Origin: Cranoglanis bouderius
Lineage: Eukaryota > Chordata > Actinopteri > Siluriformes > Cranoglanididae
NCBI GenBank assembly: GCA_023630585.1
Contig: CM042545.1
Span: forward strand, 1,227,415 to 1,291,414
Reading direction: 5' to 3'
DNA length: 64,000 bases
The position numbers and the translations under genes are program-made. This document shows, in pieces, positions 23,146 to 34,066 of the stretch. Under the pieces are notes generated by a model. That model saw nothing but the letters and a program-made list of their open reading frames with translations. It had not been told where the DNA came from and did not search any database. Within the stretch, counting starts at the first letter, position 1, and each line of letters begins with the position of its first letter.

Positions 23146-25038
23146 TTAATGTCCCGCAGCCAGAGTCGGCCGTGTTGTGTTGAGGACTTGGACGAGGACT
23201 TGGACGAGGACCAGAACCGATGCTTGTCCTGGATCGTGGAGTTGCACGTGATCTGATGCTTGGCCTGGGTCTCCGAGCTGCGCGTGACCTGGTGTTCGGC
23301 CTGGAACTCCGAGCTGCGCGTGACCTGGTGTTCGGCCTGGAACTCGGAGCTGCGCGTGACCTGGAGCTGGGCCTGGATCTCCGAGCTGCGCGTGACCTGG
23401 CGCTCTGTCTGGAACCTGATTCAGCTCCTGGATTAGAGACAGTGGAGGAGACAGTGGAGGAGACAGTGGAGGAGACAGTGGAGTGAGTTGGGCTGGAGAC
23501 TGAGGAGGGTTATAAGCAGAGCTGGGAGTGAAATCACCCTCTGCACTGAGAAGGAGGGCTAACACCCATCCCGAAATTAAACCTATGTATCCATCATAAA
23601 AATCAGAAACTGAACTTGGAAAATGATTGGAAATGGGGCTTGGACTTGTAACTGGACTAGGAACTAAATGAGTAACTCGACTGGGACTGAGAACCGGACT
23701 GGGAGCAGGACTGAGAACAGGACTGGGAACAGGACTGGGAACCGGACTGGGAACCGGACTGGGAACCGGACTGGGAGCTGGACTGTGAACCGGACTGGGA
23801 ACCGGGCCGAGAACTGGATTGGGAGCAGGACTAAGAACTGGATTGGGAGCAGGACTAAGAACTGGATTGGGAGCAGGACTAAGAACTGGATTGAGAACAG
23901 GACTGGGAGCTGGACTAGGAGCAGGACTGGGAACCGGATTGGGAACAGGACTGGGAGCTGAACATGAACTTGGATTAGGGCAGGAATCTGGACATGGACT
24001 TGGAGTGGAGGTTTCTTCTAGAACCTCTGAGACGAGCAGGCCAGGAGAGGAGATTTCCTCTTTATTCGCTGGCTGCTGCTTGGGGCTGGAGGTCACCTTG
24101 TTAACCTCCCTGAGCAGCTCCTCTGTGGAGACCTTCTGCTGGGCCTCCGGCTGGAGCTCGGGGCTGGAGGTCACCATGTTAACCTCCAGTTGCAGCTCCC
24201 TTGAGGAGACTTCCTGCTGGGTCTCCGGCTGGAGCTCAGGGCTGGAGGTCGCCATGTTAACCTCCAGTAGTAGCTCCGCTGAGGAGACTTCCTGCTGGGT
24301 CTCCGGCTGGAGCTCGGGGCTGTTGGTCGCCATGTTAACCTCCAGTTGTAGCTCCACTGTGGAGACCTTCTGCTGGGTCTCCTGCTGGAGCTCTGAGGGT
24401 GCCCACTGGTGGAGCCGCTTATGCACCCGCCAGCTGCCCTTGAAACAGTTTCGGGAGCAGAAGAAGCTGCTCCTTATTCCCTGGTTCCTGCAGGTGGGGC
24501 ACTGCAGGATGGCTGGGCGGGTGCATCCCTTGGTGGAACACTCCTGGTTTTGGGGATGTGAGGAGCAGGCCGCCACGTTAGCCCGCTTACCCCCATAATG
24601 TTCCAGGAAAGAGTGGCTAGGTCGGTCGCCCAGACGGTCCTTCCCCAAAAAGGTCCTGAGGTCGGGTTGGAAGTCTGGGCTTCCGAACACCTGGACCAGT
24701 AGATCCACAAAGCCCGAAACTGTTTTGAACTTCGTGGATCCACTGGCAAGGTGAAGCTCTGCCCATTGGCGAGCAGAGCCGACCAAACGAGAGAGGAGGA
24801 ACCCCACCCACTGTTCCTCGTCGGGCTTGGGGTCCTCCAAACTCAGGAAATAAATCTGTGCCTGCAAACAGAAGCACTGTGGCCAGGTGGAAAAGCCATC
24901 AAACTCTTCAGGGGGATAAACAAAGGTCCATTGGGGAAAAAAAATTGAATCATAAGCAGGCATATGAAATGTGGCGTGGCGTGGCATGGCGTGGCATGGC
25001 ATGGTGTGGCGTGCCCTCACTTTCCCCGCTGCATCCAT
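23146..25038 (-). CDS. Gag-like protein with a METAP1-type C6H2 zinc finger, 630 aa
   Basis: The gene is a single open frame starting MDAAGKVRAR, the same first four residues as the gag of the gypsy element at 36051. Residues about 40-135 (YPPEEFDGFSTWPQCF through FVDLLVQVFGSPD) look like a retrotransposon capsid. Residues 167-210 hold Cys at 167, 172, 180, 183, 194 and 198 and His at 206 and 210, with CPTCRNQGIRSSFFC and CFKGSWRVHKRLH. This is exactly the spacing of the N-terminal zinc finger of methionine aminopeptidase 1. Then come about five 26-residue repeats (SPELQPETQQEVSS type, about 215-343), a long PSPVPSPAPNPVLS-type proline array, a hydrophobic segment YIGLISGWVLALLL, and 12-residue GHAQLGDPG repeats. 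There is no CCHC knuckle. The fusion is seen in sequence; capture from host METAP1 is inference. Confidence 0.8.
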   Translation of the reverse strand: MDAAGKVRARHTMPCHAMPRHATFHMPAYDSIFFPQWTFVYPPEEFDGFSTWPQCFCLQAQIYFLSLEDPKPDEEQWVGFLLSRLVGSARQWAELHLASGSTKFKTVSGFVDLLVQVFGSPDFQPDLRTFLGKDRLGDRPSHSFLEHYGGKRANVAACSSHPQNQECSTKGCTRPAILQCPTCRNQGIRSSFFCSRNCFKGSWRVHKRLHQWAPSELQQETQQKVSTVELQLEVNMATNSPELQPETQQEVSSAELLLEVNMATSSPELQPETQQEVSSRELQLEVNMVTSSPELQPEAQQKVSTEELLREVNKVTSSPKQQPANKEEISSPGLLVSEVLEETSTPSPCPDSCPNPSSCSAPSPVPNPVPSPAPSPAPSPVLNPVLSPAPNPVLSPAPNPVLSPAPNPVLGPVPSPVHSPAPSPVPSPVPSPVPSPVPSPVLSPAPSPVLSPSRVTHLVPSPVTSPSPISNHFPSSVSDFYDGYIGLISGWVLALLLSAEGDFTPSSAYNPPQSPAQLTPLSPPLSPPLSPPLSLIQELNQVPDRAPGHAQLGDPGPAPGHAQLRVPGRTPGHAQLGVPGRTPGHAQLGDPGQASDHVQLHDPGQASVLVLVQVLVQVLNTTRPTLAAGH

Positions 25039-25043
25039 TTTTT

Positions 25044-25054
25044 GGCGGAGTATT
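25044..25054 (-). promoter_or_regulatory. Primer-binding site, probably self-primed
   Basis: On the minus strand AATACTCCGCC lies one base after the LTR end. It does not start TGG, as tRNA-primed sites do. Its first eight bases are complementary to GGAGTATT inside the 5' LTR (minus strand, 25677-25684). Confidence 0.6.
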
Positions 25055-25055
25055 C

Positions 25056-26066
25056 TGTTACGTTACTTGGTTGAAGAGTCAGATAGGATGCACTCGCAGG
25101 GGAAAGTGGTCAGTTTATTAGGAACAAAAAACACCGGGCACATTCAAAATAATAAATAAAGAGGAATCGCAAGGTTTACAGGGAAAAACACCCGAACATC
25201 ATTAAACAGGAATCGCAAGGTTTACAGGGCAAAAAACCCGAACATCATTAAATAGGAATCGCAAGGTTTACAGGGCAAAAAACCCGAACATCATTAAATA
25301 GGAATCGCAAGGTTTACAGAGCAAAAAACCCGAACATCATTAAATAGGAATCGCAAGGTTTACAGGGCAAAATCCAGAGAGACAGGAAACATTACTCCAA
25401 AGGATAACAGGGCAAAAATCCAGGAAGTAGCGAGGAATCCATTCAGGAACGCGGGAGCGCCGGGTAAACAAAAAACTCCAAAACTAGCGCAAGGACCAGG
25501 GAACACCTGGTAAACAAAAACCTAGGAAAAAACTACGAAGCTTGAGCTTCCTCGCTACCGATCATTATCATTAGGAACATATCGTTAAGTTTAACTATAA
25601 CGAGTCCCTTTCAGTTATTCTAACTCATCACCATTATTCAATATCATTCTCGTTCAATCTACTTCATTTCAATTCAATACTCCGAGAAGACGTGGACAAA
25701 ATTAGGGGTTTTAGTACCAAAGGAAATTAAGCGCGAATCAGAAGTAACACACGACACCTGGAAATAATGATTAGAAAATAACAGTTGAACCAATGACAAA
25801 ATATGGGAGGAAACATAACGTGAAGGACCAATGAGGAAACGGGGGCAGAGACATGACGTAAACAAAAACAAAGGATCACATGGCAACGTAAACAAAACCA
25901 GAGTCTTTGTTATAGGAATGTCCAGCGGAGAGTTCTTTTTAATACTAGCGCTAGAAAGCGCGTAGACATGCTGCTCCTTAGCGGGGCAGCGATTCATGCT
26001 GTTCCTTCCCGGCGCAGCGATTCATGCTGCTCCTTCCCGGAGCAGCGATTGGCGAGAGCTCTAACA
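25056..26066 (-). repeat. 5' LTR of the non-autonomous element (1011 bp)
   Basis: Read on the minus strand it begins TGTTAGAGCTCTCGCC and ends CCAAGTAACGTAACA. At 25150-25375 it holds four to five copies of a roughly 45-bp unit (GGAATCGCAAGGTTTACAGG plus AACATCATTAAA on the + strand), which explains the length difference from the 3' LTR. Confidence 0.9.
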
Positions 26067-26394
26067 AAAGAAGGTACACATTCTAAGCAAAAATATAGAA
26101 AATCCAAAAGTATTTGTTTGTTTATAACTACTAAACACAAAACACCACAAACTAAAAAAAGAAACTATAAATCAAAACATTTTGTTTTGTTTGTTTGCAT
26201 TAATGTACACTGATTCCCTAATATTAGCAAAAGGGAATGTTTTATTACTACTTTATTATTTTATTACAACAAAAACATGATTTGACAGAAAGGCATTCAG
26301 AAAAATTGTAGATTACATGTGTAACCATGGCTCTAATGGCAGGTTCTAAGACTCAGGTTGATGAGAATGGCCATAGGATGAAAGTAACGTAGCG

Positions 26395-26800
26395 GAACTT
26401 TTCATAGACCACTCACTTAGGGTCATGGTCACATGTGTTTGTTTTTGGTACCCCAAATTGGTCCTGACAATTCCCACTAGCATATGCTTCATCCAAGACA
26501 CATGAAGCCAACCTCTGCAACTTTTTGAACTGCTGCTCAGGTAGCATCACAGGGCAATGCAACACAATCTGAGTGCTATCTGCACTCTTTGCATGCTCAT
26601 GTTGGCTGTGTTGCTCTGATTGACAGGCGAAAGAGAGTATGACAAAGCTTCCTAGCCTGAGAGTACGGCCAATTTTGCTCTCTTGGCTACCGGCCACGGA
26701 TGGCTTGGCATCATTAAGATTTGAACTCAAGATCTCCAGACGATAGGGTGAACATTTTTCTGTTGCACCACTCAACCACTCAGCTAGCTGGGTTAACCAT
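26395..26800 (-). mobile_element. tRNA-derived SINE
   Basis: On the minus strand TAGCTGAGTGG fits the Pol III A box, and GAGTTCAAATC about 40 bases later fits a B box with one or two changes. A roughly 300-base non-tRNA body follows. The head most resembles a serine-type tRNA. A 151-codon open frame across it is incidental. Confidence 0.6.
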
Positions 26801-26899
26801 ACATCATACCGACAGGAAAGCAGCACTGTCTGGTAAGACTTGCGGTGGCAGTCCATGTGTTTACACAAACATTGTATGCTGCAGAAATGCTGTTATGGT

Positions 26900-28745
26900 C
26901 TTCAGCTACTGTTTGTTGCTGGTGAAGTTTATGACTGTAAAGTGCTGGCCATAGTACCTCCCCAGAGAGTTTACCATCATGCTCATAGTCGTGGTGTACA
27001 TTCCACCTGGTGTTAACGCATGGAAAGTGCTAAGTTAACCCTACGGGTCTATCAGCAACCTACAGACAGTGCACTCCGGCGGATTTTTTCATTGTCACCA
27101 GGGACTTTAACCCCCACAAACCTGAAATCAGTGCTGCCAAAATTCCACCATCTTGATTTCTCGACCTGGGGAACAAACACTATAGACCTTGCTTACACCA
27201 AGGCTGCACCCCGACCCCACCTCAGCTGCTAAGACCACATCTCTGTTATGCTAATCCTAGCATACAGACCACTTCTGAAACATGCCAAATCAGTTCTGAA
27301 ACAGGTGAGAACCTGGTTTGAAGGAGCTATCTCAGCACTTCAGGGCTGTTTTAGCACACAGATTGGAATATATTCAGAGAGACTGCTACATACAATCACA
27401 CCGCAGATTTGGAAGAATACACAGCATCAGTGACTGGCTACATCAGAAAGTGAATGGATAATGTGACTTCTTTATTTAGGTGCTGGCCCTGACAACGTAC
27501 CTAGCTGGGTGCTAAAACATTTTAGTCTTCAACATTTTCCTGAGCCAAGCAGTGATCCTTGTGTGCTTCAAGACCACCACCATCATGTCTGTGGAGAAGA
27601 AATCATCTATGTCCTGCCTGAATGACTACCGGCCCGTTGCTCTAATACTCACCATCATGAAGTGCTTTGAGTGGCTAGTCATGAAACACACAAAGAACAG
27701 TCTTCCCACCACACTGGACCCAATTCAGTACGTCTACCATCCTAACTGCTCAAAAGAGCACACTATATCTGCTACCACCCACCTCTCTCTCACTCACATG
27801 GACAAAAAGGACAATTATATAAGGATGCTGTTCATAAAATTCAATTCTTCATTCAACAAAATCATCCCACAAAAACTGATAGAAAAGCTGAGTCTGCTGG
27901 GTCTGACGACCTCCCATTGCAACAGGATCCTGGACTTTTTGACTGGGAGACCCCAGTCTTTCAGGATCGGCAGCACCACCTCCAGCACCACCACACCGAA
28001 CGCCAGTGCACTCCAGGGCTGTGTGCACAGTCCACTGCTGTTAACCCTGCTGACTCATGACTGTGCTGCAAAGTACAGTTCAAATCATTAAGTTTGCTGA
28101 TGACCCAACAGTTGTGTTCCTCATTAGCAACAACGATGAGTCAGCATACAGGGAGGTGGTGAACCAGCTCATAGAATAGTGTAGAGACAACAATCTCTTA
28201 ATGTTGATAAGACTAAAGAGATGATTGTCGACTTCAGGAGGACCAATGTAGACCACTCACTACTGCACATCAACGGAACAACTGTAGAGAGAGTCAAAAG
28301 CTCCAAGTTTCCTGGTATATAAATACTGAGGACCTCTCCTGGACTCTCAACACCACCTGCATAGCCAAGAAGGCCCAGCAGCTCCTCCACTTTGTGCGGA
28401 AGCTGAAGAAAGCCAAACCTCTCCCTCCCATTCTGACCAGCTGTGTTACTGTGTGGTACAGGAAACACACAGTCTCCAACTGCAAGACCCTACAGCAGAT
28501 TGTGAGAACAGCTATCAGGGTTTCTCTGCCCACCGTTGATGTCCCTTACAATAATCGGTGCATCCTCAAAGCCACTAGGATTGTGGACGAGCCCTCTCAC
28601 TCATGCCATGGACTCTTCACCCTCCTGCCATGTGGGAGAAGGTACGGGAGAATCCATGCCACCACTAGCATACGCCGCAAGAGTTTCTTCTCTGAGGCAG
28701 TCAGATTACTCATCTCCCTGCTGTCTCTCAAAGCTCACCTGTGCT
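26900..28745 (+). pseudogene. LINE (Rex1/CR1-like) endonuclease-RT remnant
   Basis: Blocks in order: LKSVLPKFHHLDFSTWGTNT and IDLAYTKAAP (endonuclease end, 27125-27210); MSCLNDYRPVALILTIMKCF (RT, about 27610); YIRMLFIKFNSSFNKIIPQK (Asp of the first RT block replaced by Lys); LTGRPQSFRIGSTTSSTTT; the IIKFADDPTVVF catalytic block (28085-28125, in another frame); CKTLQQIVRTAIRVSLP; and SHGLFTLLPCGRRYGRI-like sequence near the end. Stops and frameshifts are numerous. No 3' tail is seen. Confidence 0.85.
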
Positions 28746-28769
28746 AGTCAAACCCCTAACCCAGTATGA

Positions 28770-29560
28770 GTCAAAAACTTTGCAACCCTGCAGTTTACAA
28801 AGCTTTACAAAATGAGTCACTTTATATTTATGAAACTTGTTTTGCTTCCAACATTGCTGCTATATTTTTTACTGCTATGCTACTCAGTGGGTCATTCCAC
28901 TTCAAGTGGTCCAATAATTGCAAAGCTGATTGCTTGAACATTTTAAATTTTTCAAAATTGTTTGAGTGATTACCTCTTTGTATTGGCATTGCAAAACCTC
29001 CAGATTTTATTATTTATTTTTTTATTTTACTTGGTTTAACTACAACAGCCATGTTTGTGTCATGGCACACAACAAAGTTTGGTTATACAGCTGTTAACGG
29101 ATACCTCAATATTTTGGCTCAAGATGGGCCTAGCTCCTTGGAACAAAAACTGATCTCTAGAGCACATTACAAGGTACATGTACAATTGCACATTCTTGTT
29201 CCTTAGACTTAGAACTGAAGTCCAAATGTAATACTCAAGATTGCTCACAGTTTCACAATTTCGGTCAATTTATAATGGGAATTTTTTTAGGGGGTACCTA
29301 GGTAAGTATAATATGCGTGCAGAACATTTCAGGTTTGAGACTGCTCTTATTTTCTATGGGGGCAAGAAAGTGCAATTAAAAAAAAATGTAAAAAATTTCA
29401 ATATCTCTGGTGGGGGACCAGGTTCAAACCTGAGATTTTCCCACTAAATAAGTCATCTATAGTAGAATTCTGCTATAATAATTGTGAGTTTGAGTTTGGA
29501 GGTAAACTCTGCAGGACAGTGGACCTTGAGGGCCATATTTGAAGGACCAGACCAATCTGT
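28770..29560. other. Unassigned sequence
   Basis: AT-rich with poly-A runs at 29377-29390. No coding or repeat family is recognised. Confidence 0.4.
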
Positions 29561-29571
29561 CATGTTAGTAC

Positions 29572-30458
29572 TGTTACGACACCGGGGTTAAGAGGGAAAC
29601 AGGATGCACTCGCAGGGGAAAGTGGTCAGTTTATTAGGTACAAACAAAAGGGCACATTCAAAAGTGATGGGACAACAACACAATAAATACAGAGACAAGC
29701 ACGTCACTTTTCCAAAAGGGGTTAGCCACAGAAGAAAACACTTACAGGGCAAAAACCCAGAAAATCATGAAACAGTAATCCAAAGGCTTTCAGGGCAAAA
29801 ATCCAGGAAATCATGAAACAGTAGTCCAAAGGCTCACAGGGCAAAAATCCAGGAAATCATGAAACAGTAATCCAAAGGCTTACAGGGCAAAAATCCAGGA
29901 AGTAGCGAGACATACATTCAGGAGCGCCGGGTAAACAAAAACTTAAGAACTAGCGCAAGGACCAGGGAACACCTGGTAAACAAAAACCTAGGAAAAACTA
30001 CGAAGCTTTAGCTTCCTCGCTACCTATCATTATCATCAGGAACATACAGTTACGTTTAGCTATCACGAGTCACTTTCAGTTATTCTAAATCAATACTCCG
30101 CGATCAAGTGGACAAAAATAGGGGTTTTAGTAACAAAGGTAATCAAAAGCAAACGAGAAGAAATGCACGACACCTGGAAACAATAATCAGACAATAACGG
30201 TTGAACCAATGACAGAACATGGGAGGAAACATAATGTGACATAAACCCAATGGAACAATAAGGAAGCGGGGGAAGAGACATGACGTAAACAAAAACAAAG
30301 GAGCACATGGCAACGTAAACAAAACCAGAGTCTTTGTGAATGGAATGTCCAGCGGAGAGTTTTTTAATAGCGCTAGAAAGCGCGCAGACATGCTGCTCCG
30401 TAGCGGGGCAGCGAGATATGCTGCTCCTTCCCGGAGCAGCGATTGGCGAGAGCTAACA
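29572..30458 (-). mobile_element. Solo LTR of the non-autonomous element's family (887 bp)
   Basis: It shares ends (TGTTAGCTCTCGCC...GTAACA on the minus strand) and body with the LTRs at 22152 and 25056. It has only two of the GC-rich 28-bp units and a different set of internal repeats (TCATGAAACAGTAATCCAAAGGC, 29765-29880). The flanks are AGTAC and GGTAC, a 5-bp duplication with one change. No interior remains, so it arose by LTR-LTR recombination. Confidence 0.88.
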
Positions 30459-31850
30459 GGTACAAGTGCACAGTTGATGTGTGAATAGATTTTATCCAAA
30501 TATGAAAGTACAGTGTTCAGTTGGGTGTTTTACAAATGAACAGTATCATAAACAGAGTTGTGGTATTGTTTCTCCTGTGATAAAAACAGTAAGTGACTAC
30601 AGCTCAGTTGCATAGTCTACTAGAATTTACACAAAGCGATGCCCTTGAATCTAATGGCCCGACAAGGCCCATGCAAATTCTTTCGAAGGGGGCCTCGATT
30701 AATGGCAGTGGGCGCAACGGTGCTTTTGGGGTGGCCGGCAGAGTCGCTAGCTGACAATTATCAGTGTTTTATCCTGTCCTAAGCACCCCGCCATCGGATT
30801 ACGGTGAGCCGCCTGGAATAATAATTCCCAACGGCTCTTCGAAACCAACAATTGGGTCATTTCCTTTTGTGCTTGAGTGTCCTGTGTCACTCGATATAAC
30901 CTATCCTAGCCAATTTGACCCCAAGATTCATGGGGGTTGTTACGGGGGTAAGGGACACAGTTTTAAAACTGTGTTCAGCAATTAATTGTAGGGTAACACC
31001 TTTCTTTAGTTGTTTTTCTTCATTCTTATGATTATTTCCAATAAAGAAATGAAGTCTTCGAAACATGTGTCTACTATGATTCCTACATGGAACATAAATC
31101 TGTCAGAAGGGCCACGCACATTTATTTTACCTGGGGCACAGTGCTTTTGTATATCTCAAAGAGTGAATATTTTCATACACTGCATTAAAGAATTCTTAAA
31201 ATAAACCTGTGTTTTACAAGCCACTGGTGACATACATATAGACACCCTCATAGCAACAAAGATGTTTATGTTCCACACTTTTTGGCCAGACTTTCCGTAT
31301 TACTTTCTGTGCTATGTCATTCTTTCTTCAGCAGTGCATTTTGGTTAGATTTAAGACTTTATTTACTTGACTCTGTAAGGAGAATGTCACTTCTGTAAGT
31401 TGCTTTTTTTGGGTGTCTAGAGAATAAGAGTGTCTTCCAAATGTCATCACTGTAAATTCAATAGGGAAAATGTGGTTTTGTTTATTTGTACATTAGTTCA
31501 TTATGATTGGTGATGCAAATATTTATAAAAATGAAACAGGTATGTTCATAATAAGAAATGATTTAGTGTGTTGAGGGTTTCCAACATTATGTAAACTTGC
31601 AAATTGTGTTGCAGCAATGAGAATGTGTTCATAGTTGTGAAGAAATAGTATAAGAATCTGGAACTCATAGTGTGTAACTATATAAAAAAAACTGTAATGG
31701 AACCAAACAAAAAAAACCTGGTGGATTCGACATTTAATTTTTTTTTACTCCTTATTCACTGAAAATGCCCATCCCTAACATAAAAGACTACAACAGTAAT
31801 ATTTAAAAAAACAACAACAAAAAATAAACTTCAAAACCGTATTATTATCA
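30459..31850. other. Unassigned sequence
   Basis: A GC-richer patch at 30640-30960 contains a GATATAACC motif and is followed by CCAATAAAGAAATG at 31030, which could be an old LTR or a terminal exon. I cannot assign it. The rest is AT-rich and featureless. Confidence 0.35.
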
Positions 31851-31854
31851 TCAT

Positions 31855-32100
31855 GTTACAGAGTCAGAAATGGATGCAAATGCAGTTTAAAGTTTATTAA
31901 AAGAAACTGCCAAACATCCAAACCTTGAAGCAAAAGACATAATCAGGAACAGGCAAATAGTCAGATAATCAACAAGCACCACCACAAGGGTGAATCCAAA
32001 AAATCCAAAAACCAGGAAGCAAGGCGAGATCAAAACAAAAAAGAATATCAAATCAAAGGCTTGGTAAGTTCAGATAAGCGTACACTGAGCATTGCTTTTT
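31855..32100 (-). mobile_element. LTR-like fragment
   Basis: TGTTACAGAGTCAGAAATGG followed by ATGCAAATGCAGTTTAAAGT-TTATTAAAAG has the layout seen at the minus-oriented LTR ends in this window (TGTTAC, GGATGCA, GTTTATTA). The other end is not found before the (TA)n run. Confidence 0.4.
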
Positions 32101-32151
32101 AAATTAAATTATTATTGGTTTTCCTTGTACATGATGACATGTAATACATGA

Positions 32152-32152
<1 letters not shown>

Positions 32153-32226
<74 letters not shown>
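32153..32226. repeat. (TA)n microsatellite
   Basis: About 70 bases of perfect TA next to the left end of a Tc1 palindrome. Confidence 0.95.
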
Positions 32227-32229
<3 letters not shown>

Positions 32230-32472
32230 CTGAGTTTACAAGTCATTTTTAGGAGAGGGTTGATCCTTTTTCCAACTCAGTGATTGTTTTTTTTTTTTGT
32301 TTTTTTTTTGTTTTTTTCTGACATTTTTTTGTTATATCTTTCACTTGGATGTTACAAGTTGCACTGAGTAAATACAGCTAGATAAAACAAAAACTGTGTC
32401 CGTCTTCATTTCAGGCTGAAAAGCAACAAATTGTGATTATTTTAAAGGGGGGTGATTCTTTTCTGTACCCAC
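32227..32472 (-). mobile_element. Inverted 5' end of the CAGTGGGTATAG Tc1 family
   Basis: This is the reverse complement of 34074-34333, including ACCTGAGTTTACAAGTCATT, which lies inside the left terminus and not in the right one. It is therefore a second 5' end in head-to-head orientation, not the 3' end of a neighbouring copy. Confidence 0.8.
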
Positions 32473-32480
32473 TATATATA

Positions 32481-34066
32481 CAGTATCTCACAAAAGTGAG
32501 TACACCCCTCACATTTTTGTAAATATTTTATATCTTTTCGTGGGACAACACTGATGAAATGACACTTTGCTGCAATGTAAAGTAGTGAGTGTACAGCTTG
32601 TATAACAGTGTAAATTTGCTGTCCCCTCAAAATAACTCAACACACAGCCATTAATGTCTAAACCGCTGGCAACAAAAGTGAGTACACCCCTAAGTGAAAA
32701 TGTCCAAATTGGGCCCAATTAGCCATTTTCCCTCCCCGGTGTCATGTGACTCGTTAGTGTTACAAGGTCTCAGGTGTGAATGGGGAGCAGGTGTGTTAAG
32801 TTTGGTGTTATCGCTCTCACACTCTCTCATACTGGCCACTGGAAGTTCAAAATGGCACCTCATGGCAAAGAACTCTCTGAGGATCTGAAAAAAAGAATTT
32901 TTGCTCTACATAAAGATGGCCTAGGCTGAAACTGAGCTGCAGCACGGTGGCCAAGACCATACAGCGGTTTAACAGGACAGGTTCCACTCAGAACAGGCCT
33001 CGCCATGGTCGGCCAAAGAAGTTGAGTGCACGTACTCAGCATCATATCCAGAGGTTGGCTTTGCAGAATAGACGTATGAGTGCTGCCAGCATTGCTGCAG
33101 AGGTTGAAGGGGAGGGGGGTCAGCCTGTCAGTGCTCAGACCTCACTGCATCAAATTGGTCTGCATGGCTGTTGTCCCAGAAGGAAGCCTCTTCTAAAGAT
33201 GATGCACAAGAAAGCCCGCAAACAGTTTGCTGAAGACAAGCAGACTAAGGATATGGATTACTGGAACCATGTTCTGTGGTCTGATGAGACCAAGGTAAAC
33301 TTATTTGGTTCAGATGGTGTCAAGCGTGTTTGGCGGCAACCAGGTGAGGAGTACAAAGACAAGTGTGTCTTGCCTACAGTCAAGCATGGTGGTGTGAGTG
33401 TCATGGTCTGGGGCTGCATGAGTGCTGCCGGCACTGGGGAGCTACAGTTCTTTGGTGAAACCATGAATCCCAACATGTACTGTGACATACTGAAGCAGAG
33501 CATGATCCCCTCCCTTCGGAAACTGGGTTGCAGGACAGTATTCCAACATGATAACAACCCCAAACACACCTCCAAGATGACCACTGCCTTGCTAAAGAAG
33601 CTGAGGGTAAAGGTGATGGACTGGCCAAGCATGTCTCCAGACCTAAACCCTATTGAGCATCTGTGGGGGAGCGCAAGGTCTCTAACATCCACCAGCCTCG
33701 TGATGTCATCATGGAGGAGTGGAAGAGGACTCCAGTGGCAACCTGTGAAGCTCTGGTGAACTCCATGCCCAACAGGGTTAAGGCAGTGCTGGAAAATAAT
33801 GGTGGCCACACAAAATATTGACACTTTGGGCCCAATTTGGACATTTTCGCTTAGGGAAGTACTCACTTTTGTTGCCAGCGGTTTAGACATTAATGGCTGT
33901 GTGTTGAGTTATTTTGAGGGGACAGCAAATTTACACTGTTATACAAGCTGTACACTCACTACTTTACATTGTAGCAAAGTGTCATTTCTTCAGTGTCGTG
34001 CCATGAAAAGATATAATAAAATATTTACAAAAATGTGAGGGGTGTACTCACTTTTGTGAGATACTG
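32481..34066 (+). mobile_element. Complete Tc1-like transposon (CAGTATCTCACAAAAG family), 1586 bp
   Basis: Inverted termini CAGTATCTCACAAAAGTGAG and complement are bounded by TA at 32479-32480 and 34067-34068. Inverted similarity extends about 200 bases from each end. It sits at the centre of a palindrome of another Tc1 family (TACCCACTATA left, TATAGTGGGTA right). Confidence 0.93.
32852..33821 (+). pseudogene. Tc1 transposase, nearly intact with two breaks
   Basis: The start is MAPHGKELSEDLKKRIFALH at 32852. A short deletion near 32925 breaks the first helix-turn-helix. An open stretch of 270 codons then runs 32947-33759 with second HTH and GRPKKLSARTQHH hinge, HVLWSDETKVNLFGSDG (first Asp), VMVWGCMSAAGTGE, VFQHDNNPKHTS (second Asp) and DLNPIEHLWG (third residue Glu), so the DD34E triad is complete. 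A second deletion just after it shifts the frame; the C-terminus continues to GGHTKY and TGA at 33819-33821 in another frame. It is inactive but the best preserved transposase here. Confidence 0.9.

Larger units (their letters stand above)
22152..26066 (-). mobile_element. Non-autonomous LTR retrotransposon carrying a gag/zinc-finger gene
   Basis: Two LTRs (22152-23028 and 25056-26066) begin TGTTAG and end GTAACA when read on the minus strand. They are flanked by a perfect AAAGA duplication (22147-22151 and 26067-26071). The 2-kb interior holds one long gene and no reverse transcriptase, RNase H, integrase or protease. A primer site directly follows the 5' LTR, and a G-run followed by CTC precedes the 3' LTR. 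Leader, primer-site and G-run sequences resemble those of the autonomous gypsy element at 35354-40900. This suggests it is mobilised in trans by a relative of that element. Confidence 0.88.

Noticed and set aside
23220..24598. Long + strand frames rich in TGNRTGNRTGN and GLGAGLRTGL repeats
   Set aside because: They are antisense shadows of the proline-rich and repeat regions of the minus-strand gag-like gene.
26413..26868. A 151-codon minus-strand frame as a gene
   Set aside because: It overlaps a tRNA-derived SINE with A and B boxes, and the peptide has no recognisable features.
33258..33890. A 210-codon minus-strand frame
   Set aside because: Shadow of the well-supported Tc1 transposase on the + strand.
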